Source: Mayfieldus sp963772265 (GTDB lineage Bacteria; Actinomycetota; Thermoleophilia; Solirubrobacterales; 70-9). Taken from it: a DNA stretch of 64,000 nucleotides. Below the pieces are notes generated by a model. The model was not told where the DNA came from. It ran no database searches and worked only from the letters and a program-made list of their open reading frames with translations. This document shows, one piece after another, positions 35,306-45,148 of this stretch; the first letter of the stretch is position 1, and every line of letters begins with the position of its first letter. A program made the position numbers and the translations under genes. The stretch covers positions 62,001 through 126,000 of the forward strand of contig CAVYWS010000010.1 of NCBI GenBank assembly GCA_963772265.1. Direction: 5' to 3'.

Positions 35306-36583
35306 ATGACCCGACCCTCATCGCAGACCCTGGACAAAGCCCGGGGAAGGACTTCCAATGGGGCCCGCTGGCGCGAGCTTCTGGCGCTGGTTCGGGAAAG
35401 GAACGAATTCCAGCGCCGGCGCCTGCAGGGCGTGCCGCAGGACCCGGCGATCGAAGAGCTTCCCCTGCTCACCAAGAGCGAGCTGAGCCTCGACCAGGCG
35501 GCCAACCCCCCCTTCGGCACCAACCTCACCTTTCCGCTCTCCGAATACATCCGCGTCCATCAGACCAGCGGAACGACGGGCGCCCCTCTGCGTGTCCTCG
35601 ACACCGGCCGAGGATTGGGCCTGGTGGGGGGAGCTCTTCGCCCGCACCCTGACTGTCGCCGGGGTGCAGGCGGGCGACCGTGTCGCCCTGGCGTACTCGT
35701 TCGGCCCCCACGTTCAGTTCTGGGCCACCGAGGAGGGGCTTCAGCGGCTGGGGGCGATGTCGGTGCCGCTGGGAGGAATGACTTCGGTCCAGCGGTTGCA
35801 GACGATCGTCGACCTGGAAGCAACCGTCCTCGCCTGCACCCCGACCTACGCCCTTCACCTGCTCGAGGTGGCTGTGGAGGAGGGCCTCGAGCAGGCGCTG
35901 GAGTCGATCGAGCGTGTGATCTGCACCGGCGAGCCCGGGGCATCGCTTGACAGCGTCCGCTCGCGGATCGAGGAGGGCTTCGGAGCGCGTTTGCCTCGAG
36001 CACGCCGGGCTGACCGAGGTCGGTCCGTTCGGCTATCCCTGTCCGGAGGGGGGCGGACTGCACGTGTTCGAAGACGAGTTCGACTGCGAGATCCTCGACG
36101 CGGAGCTGAGCCCGACGCCGGCCGGGCAGTGCGGTGAGCTGGTCCTGACGCCGCTCGGGCGGGTCGGTTTTCCGGTGATCCGATACCGGACCGGCGACGT
36201 CGTGATGAATTCGCGACGAGCGCTGCCCGGGAGGGCACGAGGACCGCTGGCTGCCGGGCGGGATCGTCGGCCGCACCGACGACATGGTCGTCATCCGCGG
36301 CATGAACGTCTACCCCTCCTCGATCGAGGAGACGGTGCGGCAAACCAGCGGAACGGGGGAGTTTCGACTCACCTTCTACTCCGAGCCCGGCGGCATGGAC
36401 GAGATCAAGCTCGAGGTCGAGCTCGGGGAAGGCGGGGAGGCCCGGCGGCTGCAGGAGACGATGCGCCAGCAGCTCGGCCTGCGGGTTCGCGTCGTCCCGA
36501 TCGCGCCCGGCGTCCTGCCACGGGCCGACGGAAAGGCCCGTCGGGTGATCGACGAGCGATCGAGAACCTGGTCAGGGCCGTGA
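35306..36583 (+). CDS. Phenylacetate-CoA ligase-like (PaaK family) AMP-forming enzyme, three frameshifts
   Basis: Adenylate-forming ligase of about 425 aa related to PaaK, which activates aryl acids to CoA thioesters. AMP-binding P-loop HQTSGTTGAPLRV, then ARTLTVAGVQAGDRVALAYSFG, CTPTYALHLLEVA, the EHAGLTEVGPFG motif and the C-terminal hinge GRTDDMVVIRGMNVYP are all present but in three frames. The frame changes (near 35605, 35995 and 36210) are each explained by one inserted base. The start is uncertain; ATG 35306 is the first in the frame of the conserved sequence. It overlaps the GntR gene by GTGA. Its place in the pob/pca run suggests activation of benzoate-, cinnamate- or hydroxybenzoate-like acids. 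Confidence 0.82.
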
Positions 36584-37343
36584 ACGAAGAGGACTCCCGC
36601 TCCCGCACCGCCCGCGTCGAGCCGGCGAACGTGCGCGGCGCCAGCGAGGAAGTGGCGATGCAGATCCAGCACTACATCCAGCGAGAGGGGCTTGCGCCCG
36701 GAGACTTCCTCGGCCGTGAGGGGGACCTCGCGGAGCAGTTCGGCATCAGCAGGCCGACCCTGCGTGAGGGACTCCGCCTGCTGTCCAGCGGCAACCTCGT
36801 CCGGGCGAGCAAGGGGCCGGGCGGGGGGATCTTCGTGGCCCACACCGCCGAGGACGGGATGAGCCGCAGCCTCAGCGAGGCGATCTCGGTGATGGTCGAG
36901 ACCGGCGCCGTGACCCTGGAGGAGCTGCTCGACGCCCGCCTGCTGCTCGAGGTTCCGCTGGCCGGACGCGCGGCCCAGGAGGTGGACGCGTGCAACCCTG
37001 GATGCCCTGCGCGAGGCGGTGCGGGCGGAGGGTGTGGAGCCGTTCGACTCTCCGCAGCAGGTGGCGGACTCCGACGCCGAGATCCACAGAATCATCGCCT
37101 CCGCAGCCGATAACCGGATGGTCGCGGCGCTGACCAGCTGGGTCTTCGACGTCGTGCAGCCGAAGCTCGCCGCGGCACTCGGCGAGGCGATCGTCCATTC
37201 AGCGGTCGTCGAGCAGCACGAGGCCCTGCTCGCGGCGATGGAAAAAGGCGATCCCGCACGCGCGGAGCGGGCGATGAAGGAGCACCTGCTCTATCTGCGC
37301 GACGTCCTGCGCCTGGTCGACGAGACGCGGCGGCGATGGCTGA
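36580..37343 (+). CDS. GntR family (FadR/FCD type) transcriptional regulator, frameshifted
   Basis: N-terminal winged HTH (REGDLAEQFGISRPTLREG, then LLSSGNLVRASKGPGGGIFV) with a GntR signature, and a C-terminal FCD all-helical ligand domain (ADSDAEIHRIIASAADNRM ... EHEALLAAMEKGDPARAE; Asp/His metal-site residues visible). One inserted base near 36990 separates the halves; a further shift near 37325 would end the protein at TGA 37341-37343. About 250 aa. GTG 36580 overlaps the ligase stop. FCD regulators typically bind carboxylates and repress aromatic or sugar acid operons; likely targets are the inverted repeats before pobA and the PaaK-like gene. Confidence 0.85.
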
Positions 37344-38142
37344 GCTGCTGCCCTCGACGAGGCGGTGCGCGAGCTGGTCGAGCGACGGCGACACCGTTGC
37401 GATGGAGGGGTTCACCCATCTGATCCCGTTCGAGGCCGGCCACGAGGTGATCCGGCAGCGCAAGCGCGACCTGACCCTGATCCGGATGACCCCGGACCTG
37501 ATCTACGACCAGATGATCGGGATGGGATGCGCGCGGAAGATGATCTTCTCGTGGGGCGGCAACCCCGGGGTTGGCTCGCTGCGCCGGCTTCGCGACGCTG
37601 TCGAGAACGACTGGCCGAGCTCCGCTTGAGCTCGAGGAGCACAGCCACGCCGGGATGGCCAATCGCTACGCGGCGGGTGCCTCCAACCTGCCCTTCGCGG
37701 TTCTGCGCGGGTACGTCGGCACCGAGCTGATGGAGCGCTCCAGCGACACGGTCGCGACGGATCGAGTGCCCGTTCACCGGTGAGACGCTGACCGCGGTGC
37801 CGGCGATCCGCCCCGACGTCGGGATCGTCCACGCGCAGCGGGCCGACCGCGACGGGAAACGTGCAGCTCTGGGGGATCATCGGCGTGCAGAAGGAGATCG
37901 TTCTCGCCTCGGCCCGCTCCCTGGTCACGGTCGAGGAGGTGGTCGACGAGCTCGAGCCGCGACCGGGGGCGATCGTGTTGCCGACCTGGGCCGTGACCGC
38001 CGTCGCCGAGGCGCCCCGGGGAGCCCACCCCTCCTACGCGCACGACTACTACGCCCGCGACAACGGCTTCTATCAGCGCTGGGACGAGATCAGCCGCGAG
38101 CGCGACACCTTCCGCGACTGGATGGAGGAGAACGTCGGATGA
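37336..38142 (+). CDS. pcaI: 3-oxoadipate CoA-transferase subunit A (GctA-like), about six frameshifts
   Basis: Alpha subunit of a class I CoA-transferase of the CatI/GctA type, about 265 aa. Blocks in order: GDTVAMEGFTHLIPFEAGHE, LTLIRMTPDLIYDQMIG, EEHSHAGMANRYAAGASNLP, RGYVGTELMERS, CPFTGETLTAVPAIRPDV, VQLWGIIGVQKEIVLASARS and a C-terminal DEISRERDTFRDWMEENVG. Frame changes occur near 37352, 37382, 37622, 37765 and 37858, so this is the most damaged gene of the pca run. It transfers CoA from succinyl-CoA to 3-oxoadipate. The assignment to 3-oxoadipate rests on the adjacent pcaJHGBDC; the family also includes glutaconate and sterol-ring enzymes. Confidence 0.8.
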
Positions 38143-38878
38143 GCACGGTCACCCGCGGACGAGATGATGACCGTCTCCGCGGCGCGGGAGCTGACCGATC
38201 GCACGATCTGCTTCGTCGGCATCGGACTTCCCAGCACCGCGGCCAACCTCGCCCGCCTCACCCGTGCCCCGCGGACCGTGCTCGATCTACGAGTCGGGGA
38301 CGATCGGGTCCAAGCCGCCCACCCTTCCGCTCTCGATCGGGGACGGTGAGCTGGCCGAGACCGCGGACGCCGTCGTGCCCGTCCCCGAGATCTTCAACTA
38401 CTGGCTGCAGGGCGAGCGGATCGACGTCGGCTTCCTCGGGGCGGCTCAGATCGATCGCTTCGCGAACCTCAACAGCACCGTGATCGGCGACTACGACAAG
38501 CCGAAGGTGCGCCTGCCCGGCGGCGGCGGAGCGCCGGAGATCGCGGCGATGGCCGGCCAGGTGATCGTGATCATCCGCCAGTCGACCCGGAGCTTCGTCG
38601 AGCAGCTCGACTTCCTTTCGTCGATCGGCTTCGGTGAGGGGCCTGGTGACCGCGAGCGCCTCAAGCTCCCCGGCCAGCGGCCCCACGGTCGTGATCACCG
38701 ACCTCGGGGTGCTGCGCCCCGATCCGCAGAGCTGCGAGCTCACGATGACCCAGGTTCATCCCGGGGTCAGCGCGGACGATGCCCGGGAGGCGACCGGCTG
38801 GGAGCTTCAGATCGCGGAGAATCTGATCGAGACCGAGCCACCCTCGGAGGAGGAGCTGGAGGTGCTGCGTCGGTTGAA
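38139..38878 (+). CDS. pcaJ: 3-oxoadipate CoA-transferase subunit B (GctB/CatJ-like), frameshifted
   Basis: Beta subunit partner of the preceding gene, about 245 aa. Recognisable blocks: EMMTVSAARELTDRTICFVG, IYESGTIGSKPPTLPLSIGD, GAAQIDRFANLNSTVIGDY, LPGGGGAPEIAAMAG and VITDLGVLRPDPQSCELTMT ending ATGWELQIAENLIETEPPSEEE. The catalytic glutamate lies in the YESG block. Insertions near 38157, 38284 and 38675 break the frame. The natural stop is unclear: with one more shift TGA 38876-38878 ends the protein; as written the frame runs on in phase into pcaH. ATG 38139 overlaps the subunit A stop. Confidence 0.8.
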
Positions 38879-38906
38879 GGCAACTGTCGAGGAGGTGGAG
38901 GCCTGG

Positions 38907-39618
38907 ATGGAAGGCAAACCGCACGAGTTGACCCCCTACCGGCGCGAGAGCGACGACCCCGACTATCTCTGGCCCGACTACGTCGCCACCCGCACGCGGG
39001 CGCCGAAGCCGGCCGTTGATCCCGATCGCGCAGACCCTGACCGAGCTGACCGGTCCCGCCTTCGGCCACGAAGACGTCGGGCCTCTGGACCACGACCTCA
39101 CGCGCCAGCACGAGGGAGAGCCACTGGGCGAGCGGATGATCCTGCACGGGCGGGTCCTCGACGGCGACGGGCGACCGGTCCGCAACACGCTGATCGAGCT
39201 CTGGCAGGCGAACTCGGCCGGCCGCTACCGCCATCAGGTCGACGTCCACCCCGCCCCGATCGACCCGAACTTCACCGGCGCCGGGCGCTGTCTGACCGAC
39301 GACGAGGGTCGCTACCGCTTCATCACGATCAAGCCGGGGCCCTATCCGTGGCGAAACCACGACAACGCCTGGCGCGCCCAGCACATCCACATCTCGCTGT
39401 TCGGGCCCGCCTTCGCGACCCGGCTGGTGACCCAGATGTACTTCCCCGGCGACCCGCTCTTCTACCAGGACCCGATCTTCCACTCGGTTCGCGACGAGAA
39501 AGCCAGGGAGCGGATGATCAGCCGCTTCGACCTCTCCGAATCGGTCCCCGAGTGGGCGCTCGGATACGAGTTCGACATCGTCCTGCGCGGGCACGACTCG
39601 ACCCCGATGGAGCACTGA
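38907..39618 (+). CDS. pcaH: Protocatechuate 3,4-dioxygenase beta subunit, one frameshift
   Basis: Non-haem Fe(III) intradiol ring-cleaving enzyme: protocatechuate to 3-carboxy-cis,cis-muconate. N terminus YRRESDDPDYLWPDYVATR, then TLTELTGPAFGHEDVGPLD, LIELWQANSAGRYRHQVD, and the iron-ligand region KPGPYPWRNHDNAWRAQHIH (Tyr, His, His). The final segment SRFDLSESVPEWALGYEFDI is family-typical. One extra C near 39010 (AAGCCGGCCG for expected AAGCGGCCG) breaks the frame after RTRAPK. Start ATG 38907 has GGAGGTGGAGG upstream. About 236 aa; its stop overlaps pcaG by 1 bp. Confidence 0.92.
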
Positions 39619-40209
39619 TGAGCGAGCCCGAGAGCCCCTGGGCGGCAACCAGGCCGACCCCTTCGCAGACCGTCGGCCCGTTCTTTCACATCGGGCTCTC
39701 CGACACAGGGCAGAACGAGCTCGTCTCCGCCGACGAACCGGACGCGATCGCGATCGAGGGGATCGTCTTCGACGGCGAGGGCACTCCGGTGGTCGACGCG
39801 CTTGCTCGAGATCTGGCAGGCCAACCCGGCCGGGCGCTACAACGATCCCCAGGACGACCGGGTCGGGCCGCCGATCGACGAGAGGTTCACGGGCTTCGGC
39901 CGCTGCGGTACCGACGACTCGGGGCGCTACCGCTTCGTGACCTTGAAGCCGGGGCCGGTCCCGGGGCAGGAGGGGACGATGCAGGCCCCCCACATCGAGG
40001 TCTCGGTGTTCGCCCGCGGCCTGCTGAAGCGGCTGGTGACGCGGATCTACTTTGCCGACGAGGAGGGGGCCAACCGGGAGGACCCGGTGCTGGCGGCAAT
40101 CGAGGATCCTGAGCGCCGCTCGACGCTGCTGGCCGCCGAGGAGGGAGGCGGATACCGTTTCGACATCCATCTCCAGGGCGAACGCGAAACGGCATTCTTT
40201 GACGTCTGA
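39618..40209 (+). CDS. pcaG: Protocatechuate 3,4-dioxygenase alpha subunit, one frameshift
   Basis: Alpha subunit of the intradiol dioxygenase, about 196 aa. TPSQTVGPFFHIGL is the characteristic N terminus; LEIWQANPAGRYNDPQDD, GFGRCGTDDSGRYRFVTLKP and APHIEVSVFARGLLKRLVTR follow. An inserted T near 39803 (CGCTTGCTCGAG for expected CGCTGCTCGAG) breaks the frame. The stop at 40209 overlaps the pcaB start by 11 bp. It forms the (alpha-beta) protomer with PcaH. Confidence 0.91.
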
Positions 40210-41524
40210 TCTCTTCGGCGAGCTCTTCCTGCCCGAGGATCTGCGCGCCGCGACCTCGGATCGGGCCTGGGTGCAGGCGATGCTCGACTTCGAGGCGGCG
40301 CTGGCGGAGGCCGAGGCCAAGACCGGCGTCATCCCCGCGGAGGTCGCGGCCGCGATCGCTGCCTCCTGCAGGGCGGACCGCTTCGATGCCGCCGCGCTGG
40401 GACGCGAGGGCCGGGCAGCCGGCAACCCGGCTGCTCCTCTGGTCAAGGCCCTGACCGAGGCGGTCGAGGGCGACGGCGCCGGCTACGTGCACTGGGGCGC
40501 CACCAGCCAGGACGTGATGGACACGGCGGCGATGCTGGTCGCGCAGCGGGCGCTGCTCGTGATCGAGGAGGAGCTCGCCGGGATGGCGGAGGCCTGCGCG
40601 AGGCTCGCCGACCAGCACCGTGGAACGGTGATGGTCGCCCGCACGCTGCTGCAGCAGGCCCTTCCCACCAGCTTCGGCTTCAAGTCCGCCGGCTGGCTCG
40701 TCGCCGTCGTCGAAGCACGCGCCAGGCTGAGGTCGATCCCGCTCGCGGTCGAGCTGGGCGGCGCCGCGGGGACCCTTGCCTCGCTGGGGCCGCAGGGGAC
40801 GGCGGTGCTGGCGACGCTGGCCGAGAGCCTCGGCCTCGAGGAGCCGGTGCTTCCCTGGCACACGGCCCGCTCCGGGGTGGCCGAGCTCGGCAGCTCTCTG
40901 GCCTTGGCAGCCGGGGCGATCGGCAAGGTGGCGCTCGACGTGAAGCTGCTCTCACAGACCGAGGTCGGCGAGGTGGCCGAGCCGAGCGGCGAAGGACGGG
41001 GCGGCTCCTCGACCCTGCCCCACAAGCGCAACCCGGTCGGGTCGGCGCTGGCGCTTGCATCTGCGCACCGGGTGCGCGGCGAGGCATCGATCCTGGTCGA
41101 GGCGATGACCCAGGAGCACGAGCGCGCCGCCGGCGCCTGGCAGGCGGAGTGGCAGGCGCTCAGCAACGCGCTGGCCTACACCGGCGCTGCCGCGGCATCG
41201 ATGCGCGAAGTCCTCGAGGGCCTCGAGGTGCGGCCCGAGCGGATGCGGCAGAACCTCGAGATGACCGGCGGCCTGGTCATGACCGAGGCGGTGAGCATGG
41301 CGATCGCCGACCGGGTCGGGCGCGCCGAGGCGAAGAGGTTGGTCGCCGACGCGGTGAGCCGCGCCTCTGAGTCCGGTCGATCGCTGCGCGACGAGCTGTC
41401 CGCCGACTCGCAGCTGGAGCTCTCGAGCGCGGAGATCGACGCCGCCCTGGACCCCGAGGGCTACCTGGGCTCGGCCGATGCCTTCGTCGACCGCGCCCTC
41501 GAGGCATGGAGGGAGCATCGGTGA
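40199..41524 (+). CDS. pcaB: 3-carboxy-cis,cis-muconate cycloisomerase
   Basis: 441-aa member of the fumarase/aspartase superfamily converting 3-carboxymuconate to 4-carboxymuconolactone. Starts DLFGELFLPEDLR; contains VHWGATSQDVMDTA and the superfamily signature GGSSTLPHKRNPVGS. C terminus as expected for PcaB. The TTG start at 40199 lies within the end of pcaG, so the genes are translationally coupled; the frame is intact. Its stop is overlapped by the GTG of pcaD. Confidence 0.94.
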   Translation: MTSDLFGELFLPEDLRAATSDRAWVQAMLDFEAALAEAEAKTGVIPAEVAAAIAASCRADRFDAAALGREGRAAGNPAAPLVKALTEAVEGDGAGYVHWGATSQDVMDTAAMLVAQRALLVIEEELAGMAEACARLADQHRGTVMVARTLLQQALPTSFGFKSAGWLVAVVEARARLRSIPLAVELGGAAGTLASLGPQGTAVLATLAESLGLEEPVLPWHTARSGVAELGSSLALAAGAIGKVALDVKLLSQTEVGEVAEPSGEGRGGSSTLPHKRNPVGSALALASAHRVRGEASILVEAMTQEHERAAGAWQAEWQALSNALAYTGAAAASMREVLEGLEVRPERMRQNLEMTGGLVMTEAVSMAIADRVGRAEAKRLVADAVSRASESGRSLRDELSADSQLELSSAEIDAALDPEGYLGSADAFVDRALEAWREHR

Positions 41525-42297
41525 GCATCGAGGTCAACTACCGCTTCGACGGGCCAGAGGAGGCGCCGACGCTGCTGCTCTCCAACTCGCTCGGAACCGC
41601 GATGGACATGTGGGAGGACCAGATGCCCCCACTCATGGAGCACTTCCGGGTCCTTCGCTATGACCAGCGTGGCCACGGCGGCACGGCGGCGCCGCCGGGC
41701 CCCTACAGGCTGGAGGAGCTGGCGGCGGATGCGGTGGCGCTGCTCGACGGCCTCGGCATCGATCGGGTGAGCTTCTGCGGCGCCTCGCTGGGAGGGATGA
41801 CCGGAATGTTCCTGGCGGCCCACGCCCCCGAGCGGATCGACCGCCTTGCGCTCTGCTGCACCTCGGCGCACATCCCACCCCCCGAACGATGGCTGGAGCG
41901 GGCCGCCCTGGTCCGTTCGGATGGCATCGGGGCGGTGGCAGACGCGTCGCTCGAGCGCTGGTTCACCCCGGCGATGCGGGGACGCAGGGCAGAGGTGGTG
42001 GACCGGCTTCGCCGCACCCTGCTCGAGATCGATCGCGAGGGCTACGCGGCCTGCTGCGAGGCGCTCGCCGAAGCCGACCTGCGCGGTGACCTGATGGCGA
42101 TCCGTGCGCCAACCCTGGTGATCACCGGTGAGGACGACCTCTCGACTCCGCCGGAGCATGGGCAGCTGATCGCCGACTCCGTTGTCGATGCACGCTGCAT
42201 CATGCTGTCCCCCGCCCGCCATCTCGCCAACGTCGAGCGGGCCGACGATGTGAACCGCGCCCTGCTGGCGCATCTGGTCCCCAAGGTGGTGAGCTGA
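41521..42297 (+). CDS. pcaD: 3-oxoadipate enol-lactonase
   Basis: 258-aa alpha/beta hydrolase that opens 3-oxoadipate enol-lactone. N-terminal LLLSNSLGTAMDMWEDQMP is the hallmark of PcaD; nucleophile elbow CGASLGGM; acid residue in ITGEDDLSTPP; catalytic histidine in SPARHLANVE. GTG 41521 (GGAGGGAG upstream) is preferred to ATG 41506. It is directly followed by pcaC without spacing. A separate pcaC is present, so this is not the fused PcaL form found in some actinobacteria. Confidence 0.93.
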   Translation: MSIEVNYRFDGPEEAPTLLLSNSLGTAMDMWEDQMPPLMEHFRVLRYDQRGHGGTAAPPGPYRLEELAADAVALLDGLGIDRVSFCGASLGGMTGMFLAAHAPERIDRLALCCTSAHIPPPERWLERAALVRSDGIGAVADASLERWFTPAMRGRRAEVVDRLRRTLLEIDREGYAACCEALAEADLRGDLMAIRAPTLVITGEDDLSTPPEHGQLIADSVVDARCIMLSPARHLANVERADDVNRALLAHLVPKVVS

Positions 42298-42672
42298 ATG
42301 ACCGACGAGGCCCATGAGCGGGGCATGGAGGTGCGCCGTGAGGTGCTCGGCGACGAGCATGTAGATGCTGCGATCGCGGGCACGAGCACGTTCACGGCCG
42401 ACTTCCAGGACCTGATCACCCGCTACGCCTGGGGTGAGATCTGGGCCCGGCCCGGGCTCGACCGCCGGACCCGCAGTGCGATCACCCTGACCGCGCTGGT
42501 GGCCCTCAACCGGCTCGACGAGCTGGCGATGCACGTCCGCGCAGCGAAGCGAATCGGCCTCAGCGACGACGAGATCAAGGAGGTGCTGCTGCAGAGCGCG
42601 GTCTACTGCGGGGTGCCTGCCGCCAACGCGGCTTTCGCCGTCGCCCAGCGCGTGCTGGAAGACGATGAATAG
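42298..42672 (+). CDS. pcaC: 4-carboxymuconolactone decarboxylase
   Basis: 124-aa AhpD-fold protein. Motifs GMEVRREVLGDEHVD, FQDLITRYAWGEIWARPGLD, RSAITLTALVALNRLDEL and QSAVYCGVPAANAAF are textbook PcaC. It decarboxylates 4-carboxymuconolactone to 3-oxoadipate enol-lactone, feeding PcaD. ATG follows the pcaD stop immediately (TGAATG). It is the last gene of the pob/pca run; the next gene is convergent. Confidence 0.95.
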   Translation: MTDEAHERGMEVRREVLGDEHVDAAIAGTSTFTADFQDLITRYAWGEIWARPGLDRRTRSAITLTALVALNRLDELAMHVRAAKRIGLSDDEIKEVLLQSAVYCGVPAANAAFAVAQRVLEDDE

Positions 42673-44138
42673 CTAGATCGGGTAGTGCCGCGAGCCCTGC
42701 TGGATCGTGATCCAGCGCAGCTCGGTGAATTCCTCGATCGCAGCCTTGCCGCCGAAGCGGCCGAAGCCGCTGGCCTTGACGCCGCCGAACGGCATCTGGG
42801 CCTCGTCGTGAACGGTGGCGCCGTTGACATGGCAGATCCCGCTCTCGACCCGGCGAGCAAGCTCGAAGGCCGTCGGCACGTGCTTGCCGAAGACCGCCGC
42901 CGCCAAGCCGTATTCGGTGTCGTTGGCGACCTTCACGGCCTCATCGGGCCCCTCGACCGGGATCACCGGGACCACCGGGCCGAACGACTCCTCGTAGTAG
43001 ATCCGCATCTCCGGCGTCACGCCCCGCAGCACGGTCGGCGGGAACAGCTTCCCGTCCGGCTTGCCGCCGGTGACCGCCTCGGCACCCTTCGAGACCGCTT
43101 CCTCGACCAGCTCCGCCACTCGCTCGGTGGCCGCATCGCTGACCAGCGGTCCGATCTGGGTTTCGGGGTCGTGGGGATCTCCCACCTTCAGCGCCGACGC
43201 CCGCTCGGCGAGCTTCTCGGTGAACGGTTCGGCCACCGAGCTGTCGACGATCAGCCGCTCCGTCGCCATGCAGATCTGTCCGGTGTGCATGAAGGAGCCG
43301 AACTTCGCCGCCTCGACCGCCTCGTCGAGGTCGGCGTCGGCGAGCACGATCATCGGCGCCTTGCCGCCGAGCTCGAGCAGCACCCGCTTCAGGTGCCGGG
43401 CCGCGTTCTCGGCGACCAGGCGCCCGACCCGGCTCGAGCCGGTGAAGTTGATCCGCCGCACCGCGGGGTGGGCGATCAGCTCGTCGACGACGTCCGGGGC
43501 GTCCTCGGCCTTGTGGGTGATCAGGTTGATCACGCCGGGAGGCAGGCCGGCGTCATCGAGCGCGCGGGCGATCGCCGCGTGCGTGCGGGGGCTGTTCTCC
43601 GAAGCCTTGAGCACGACGGTGTTGCCATAGGCCAGGGCGTCGCGACCGAGCGCGTCCCCAGGATCACGGGCGCGTTCCAGGGCGCAATCCCGACCACGAC
43701 GCCGGCCGGCTGGCGAATGCCCATCGCGGTCAGACCCGGCACGTCGGAGGGAATCACCTCGCCGGTCACCCAGTAGGCCTGCGCCGCTGCCTGTCTGAGC
43801 ATCTCCGTCGCCAGTCCGACGTTGAACATCCCGAAGCCGAAGGTCGACCCCGTCTCCTGGGTCGCGGTGGTCGCGATCTCCGCGCCCCGCTCGCCCAGCA
43901 GGTCCGCCGCGGCGGTGAGGAGGTCGCGCCGCTGGCCGGGCGGAGTCGCCGACCACTCGCCGAACGCCGCGGCGGCGGCATCGGCGGCCGCCTTGGCGTC
44001 CTCGCGCGAGGCGGCCGCGACGACTCCCACCGACTCGTCGGTGTAGGGGTCCTTCTGCTCGAAGACGCCCTCCGAATTGGCCCCCACCCAATTGCCGCCG
44101 ATCAGAAGCTGCTGGTCCTCAAGCTGTGCCGTCGCCAT
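42673..44138 (-). CDS. Aldehyde dehydrogenase (vanillin/benzaldehyde dehydrogenase-like), one frameshift
   Basis: About 488-aa NAD(P) aldehyde dehydrogenase. N-terminal DQQLLIGGNWVGA, IAPWNAPVILGTR, catalytic glutamate in LLELGGKAPMIV, catalytic cysteine in HTGQICMATERL, EESFGPVVPV and the C-terminal PFGGVKASGFGRFGG. One base is missing near 43640 (natural reading VATPLAYGNTVVLKASENSP). The sequence is closest in pattern to salicylaldehyde/vanillin/benzaldehyde dehydrogenases, which fits a role in making 4-hydroxybenzoate-type acids for PobA. It converges with pcaC (no gap) and has the palindrome TTGTATACAG 52 bp upstream of its ATG. Confidence 0.86.
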
Positions 44139-44190
44139 GTTGTCTCCGTTCCCTCGCGGTAGCTCTGCGCAGCCTAGCGCGCGCGGCCTC

Positions 44191-44200
44191 TTGTATACAG
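44191..44200. promoter_or_regulatory. Palindromic operator candidate TTGTATACAG upstream of the aldehyde dehydrogenase
   Basis: TTGTATACAG contains the 8-bp perfect palindrome TGTATACA, striking in this GC-rich DNA. Its exact reverse complement occurs at 45149-45158 in the next promoter region. TGTATACA-cored palindromes are typical GntR-family operators. Confidence 0.6.
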
Positions 44201-44208
44201 ATCCCGCG

Positions 44209-45122
44209 TCAGGCTGTGAGGACGAGCTTTCCGCGCAGGCCGCCGGCCTCCACCCGCCGGTGGGCCTCGGCGGCCTGAGCGAGGTCGAGGGTCTCGGCGA
44301 CCCTGGTCCGCAGCCGGCCCGCACCGAGGTCGGCGGCCAGCGAGCGCAGCGCCTCGGGGTCGGTCTCGGCGAGAAGCGTCTCGACCCGCAACCGGGATGC
44401 CGCTTCGAAGTCCTGCGGCGAGCGGGTGAACAGCACCGCGCCCGCGTCGCGCAGCGGCGCCGTCGCGGGCGGGCCGAGCGGAACCGCGTCGAAGACTGCG
44501 TCGACCGGCTCCAGGTCGCCGAGATCTGCATCGCGCGGCAGCACCTCCTCGGCACCGAGGCCGGCGACCCAATCCTCGTCGCCGTCCGACGCGGTGGCGA
44601 TCACGTGCAGGCCGTCGCGGGCCGCGAGCTGGGTCGCATAGCCGCCGACTGCGCCGCTGGCCCCGGTGACCAGCAACCTCGACCCCGCGGCGGCCGCAAG
44701 CAGGTCGAGCCCCTGGCGCGCGGTCAGCGCGTTGAGCGGAAGCGTGGCGCCGGTTGGATGGTCGATCCCGTCCGGCAACGGGGCGAGCCAGTCCGGCTCG
44801 ACGGCGGCTGCCTCCGCATAGGCCCCGACCCGACCGCCGATCCGCACCCAGGGGATCATCCCCACCACCTGATCGCCGGCGGAGAAGCCGCCGGAATCGC
44901 CCTCGACCACCTCCCCGGCGAGGTCCCAGCCGGGAACGAACGGCGGCTCAGGTCCGGCATCCGCCTGCGCGCCTGGCCGGAGCGGGCCCCGAGGTCGGTC
45001 GGGTTGACGGTGGCGGCATGGATTCGCACCACCAGCTCCGCGTCCGAGGCCCGCGGGTCGGGGCGCTCTCCGATCCGCAGGACCTCGGGCCCGCCGAACT
45101 CGACAACCTCGACTACGCGCAT
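44209..45122 (-). CDS. MDR-family NADPH:quinone reductase / alcohol dehydrogenase-like oxidoreductase, one frameshift
   Basis: About 304-aa medium-chain dehydrogenase/reductase without structural-zinc cysteines, so of the quinone-reductase (QOR) type. N-terminal FGGPEVLRIGERPDP and VVRIHAATVNPTDLGARSGQ; NADPH motif LLVTGASGAVGGYATQLA; C-terminal HRRVEAGGLRGKLVL. One frame change near 44965-44985 (natural continuation EPPFVPGWDLAGEVVEGDS). The two flanking TGTATACA palindromes suggest it is regulated together with the aldehyde dehydrogenase and possibly the divergent phosphotransferase operon. It could reduce quinones or enones formed from aromatic substrates. Confidence 0.84.
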
Positions 45123-45148
45123 CGCCGGTTTAACATTGGCTCACCCCG

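Noticed and set aside
38634..40112. Single 492-codon frame across pcaJ, pcaH and pcaG suggesting a fused transferase-dioxygenase
   Set aside because: Only pieces of each gene are in this frame; the middle is antisense-like sequence produced by frameshifts, and each domain has its own start signal.
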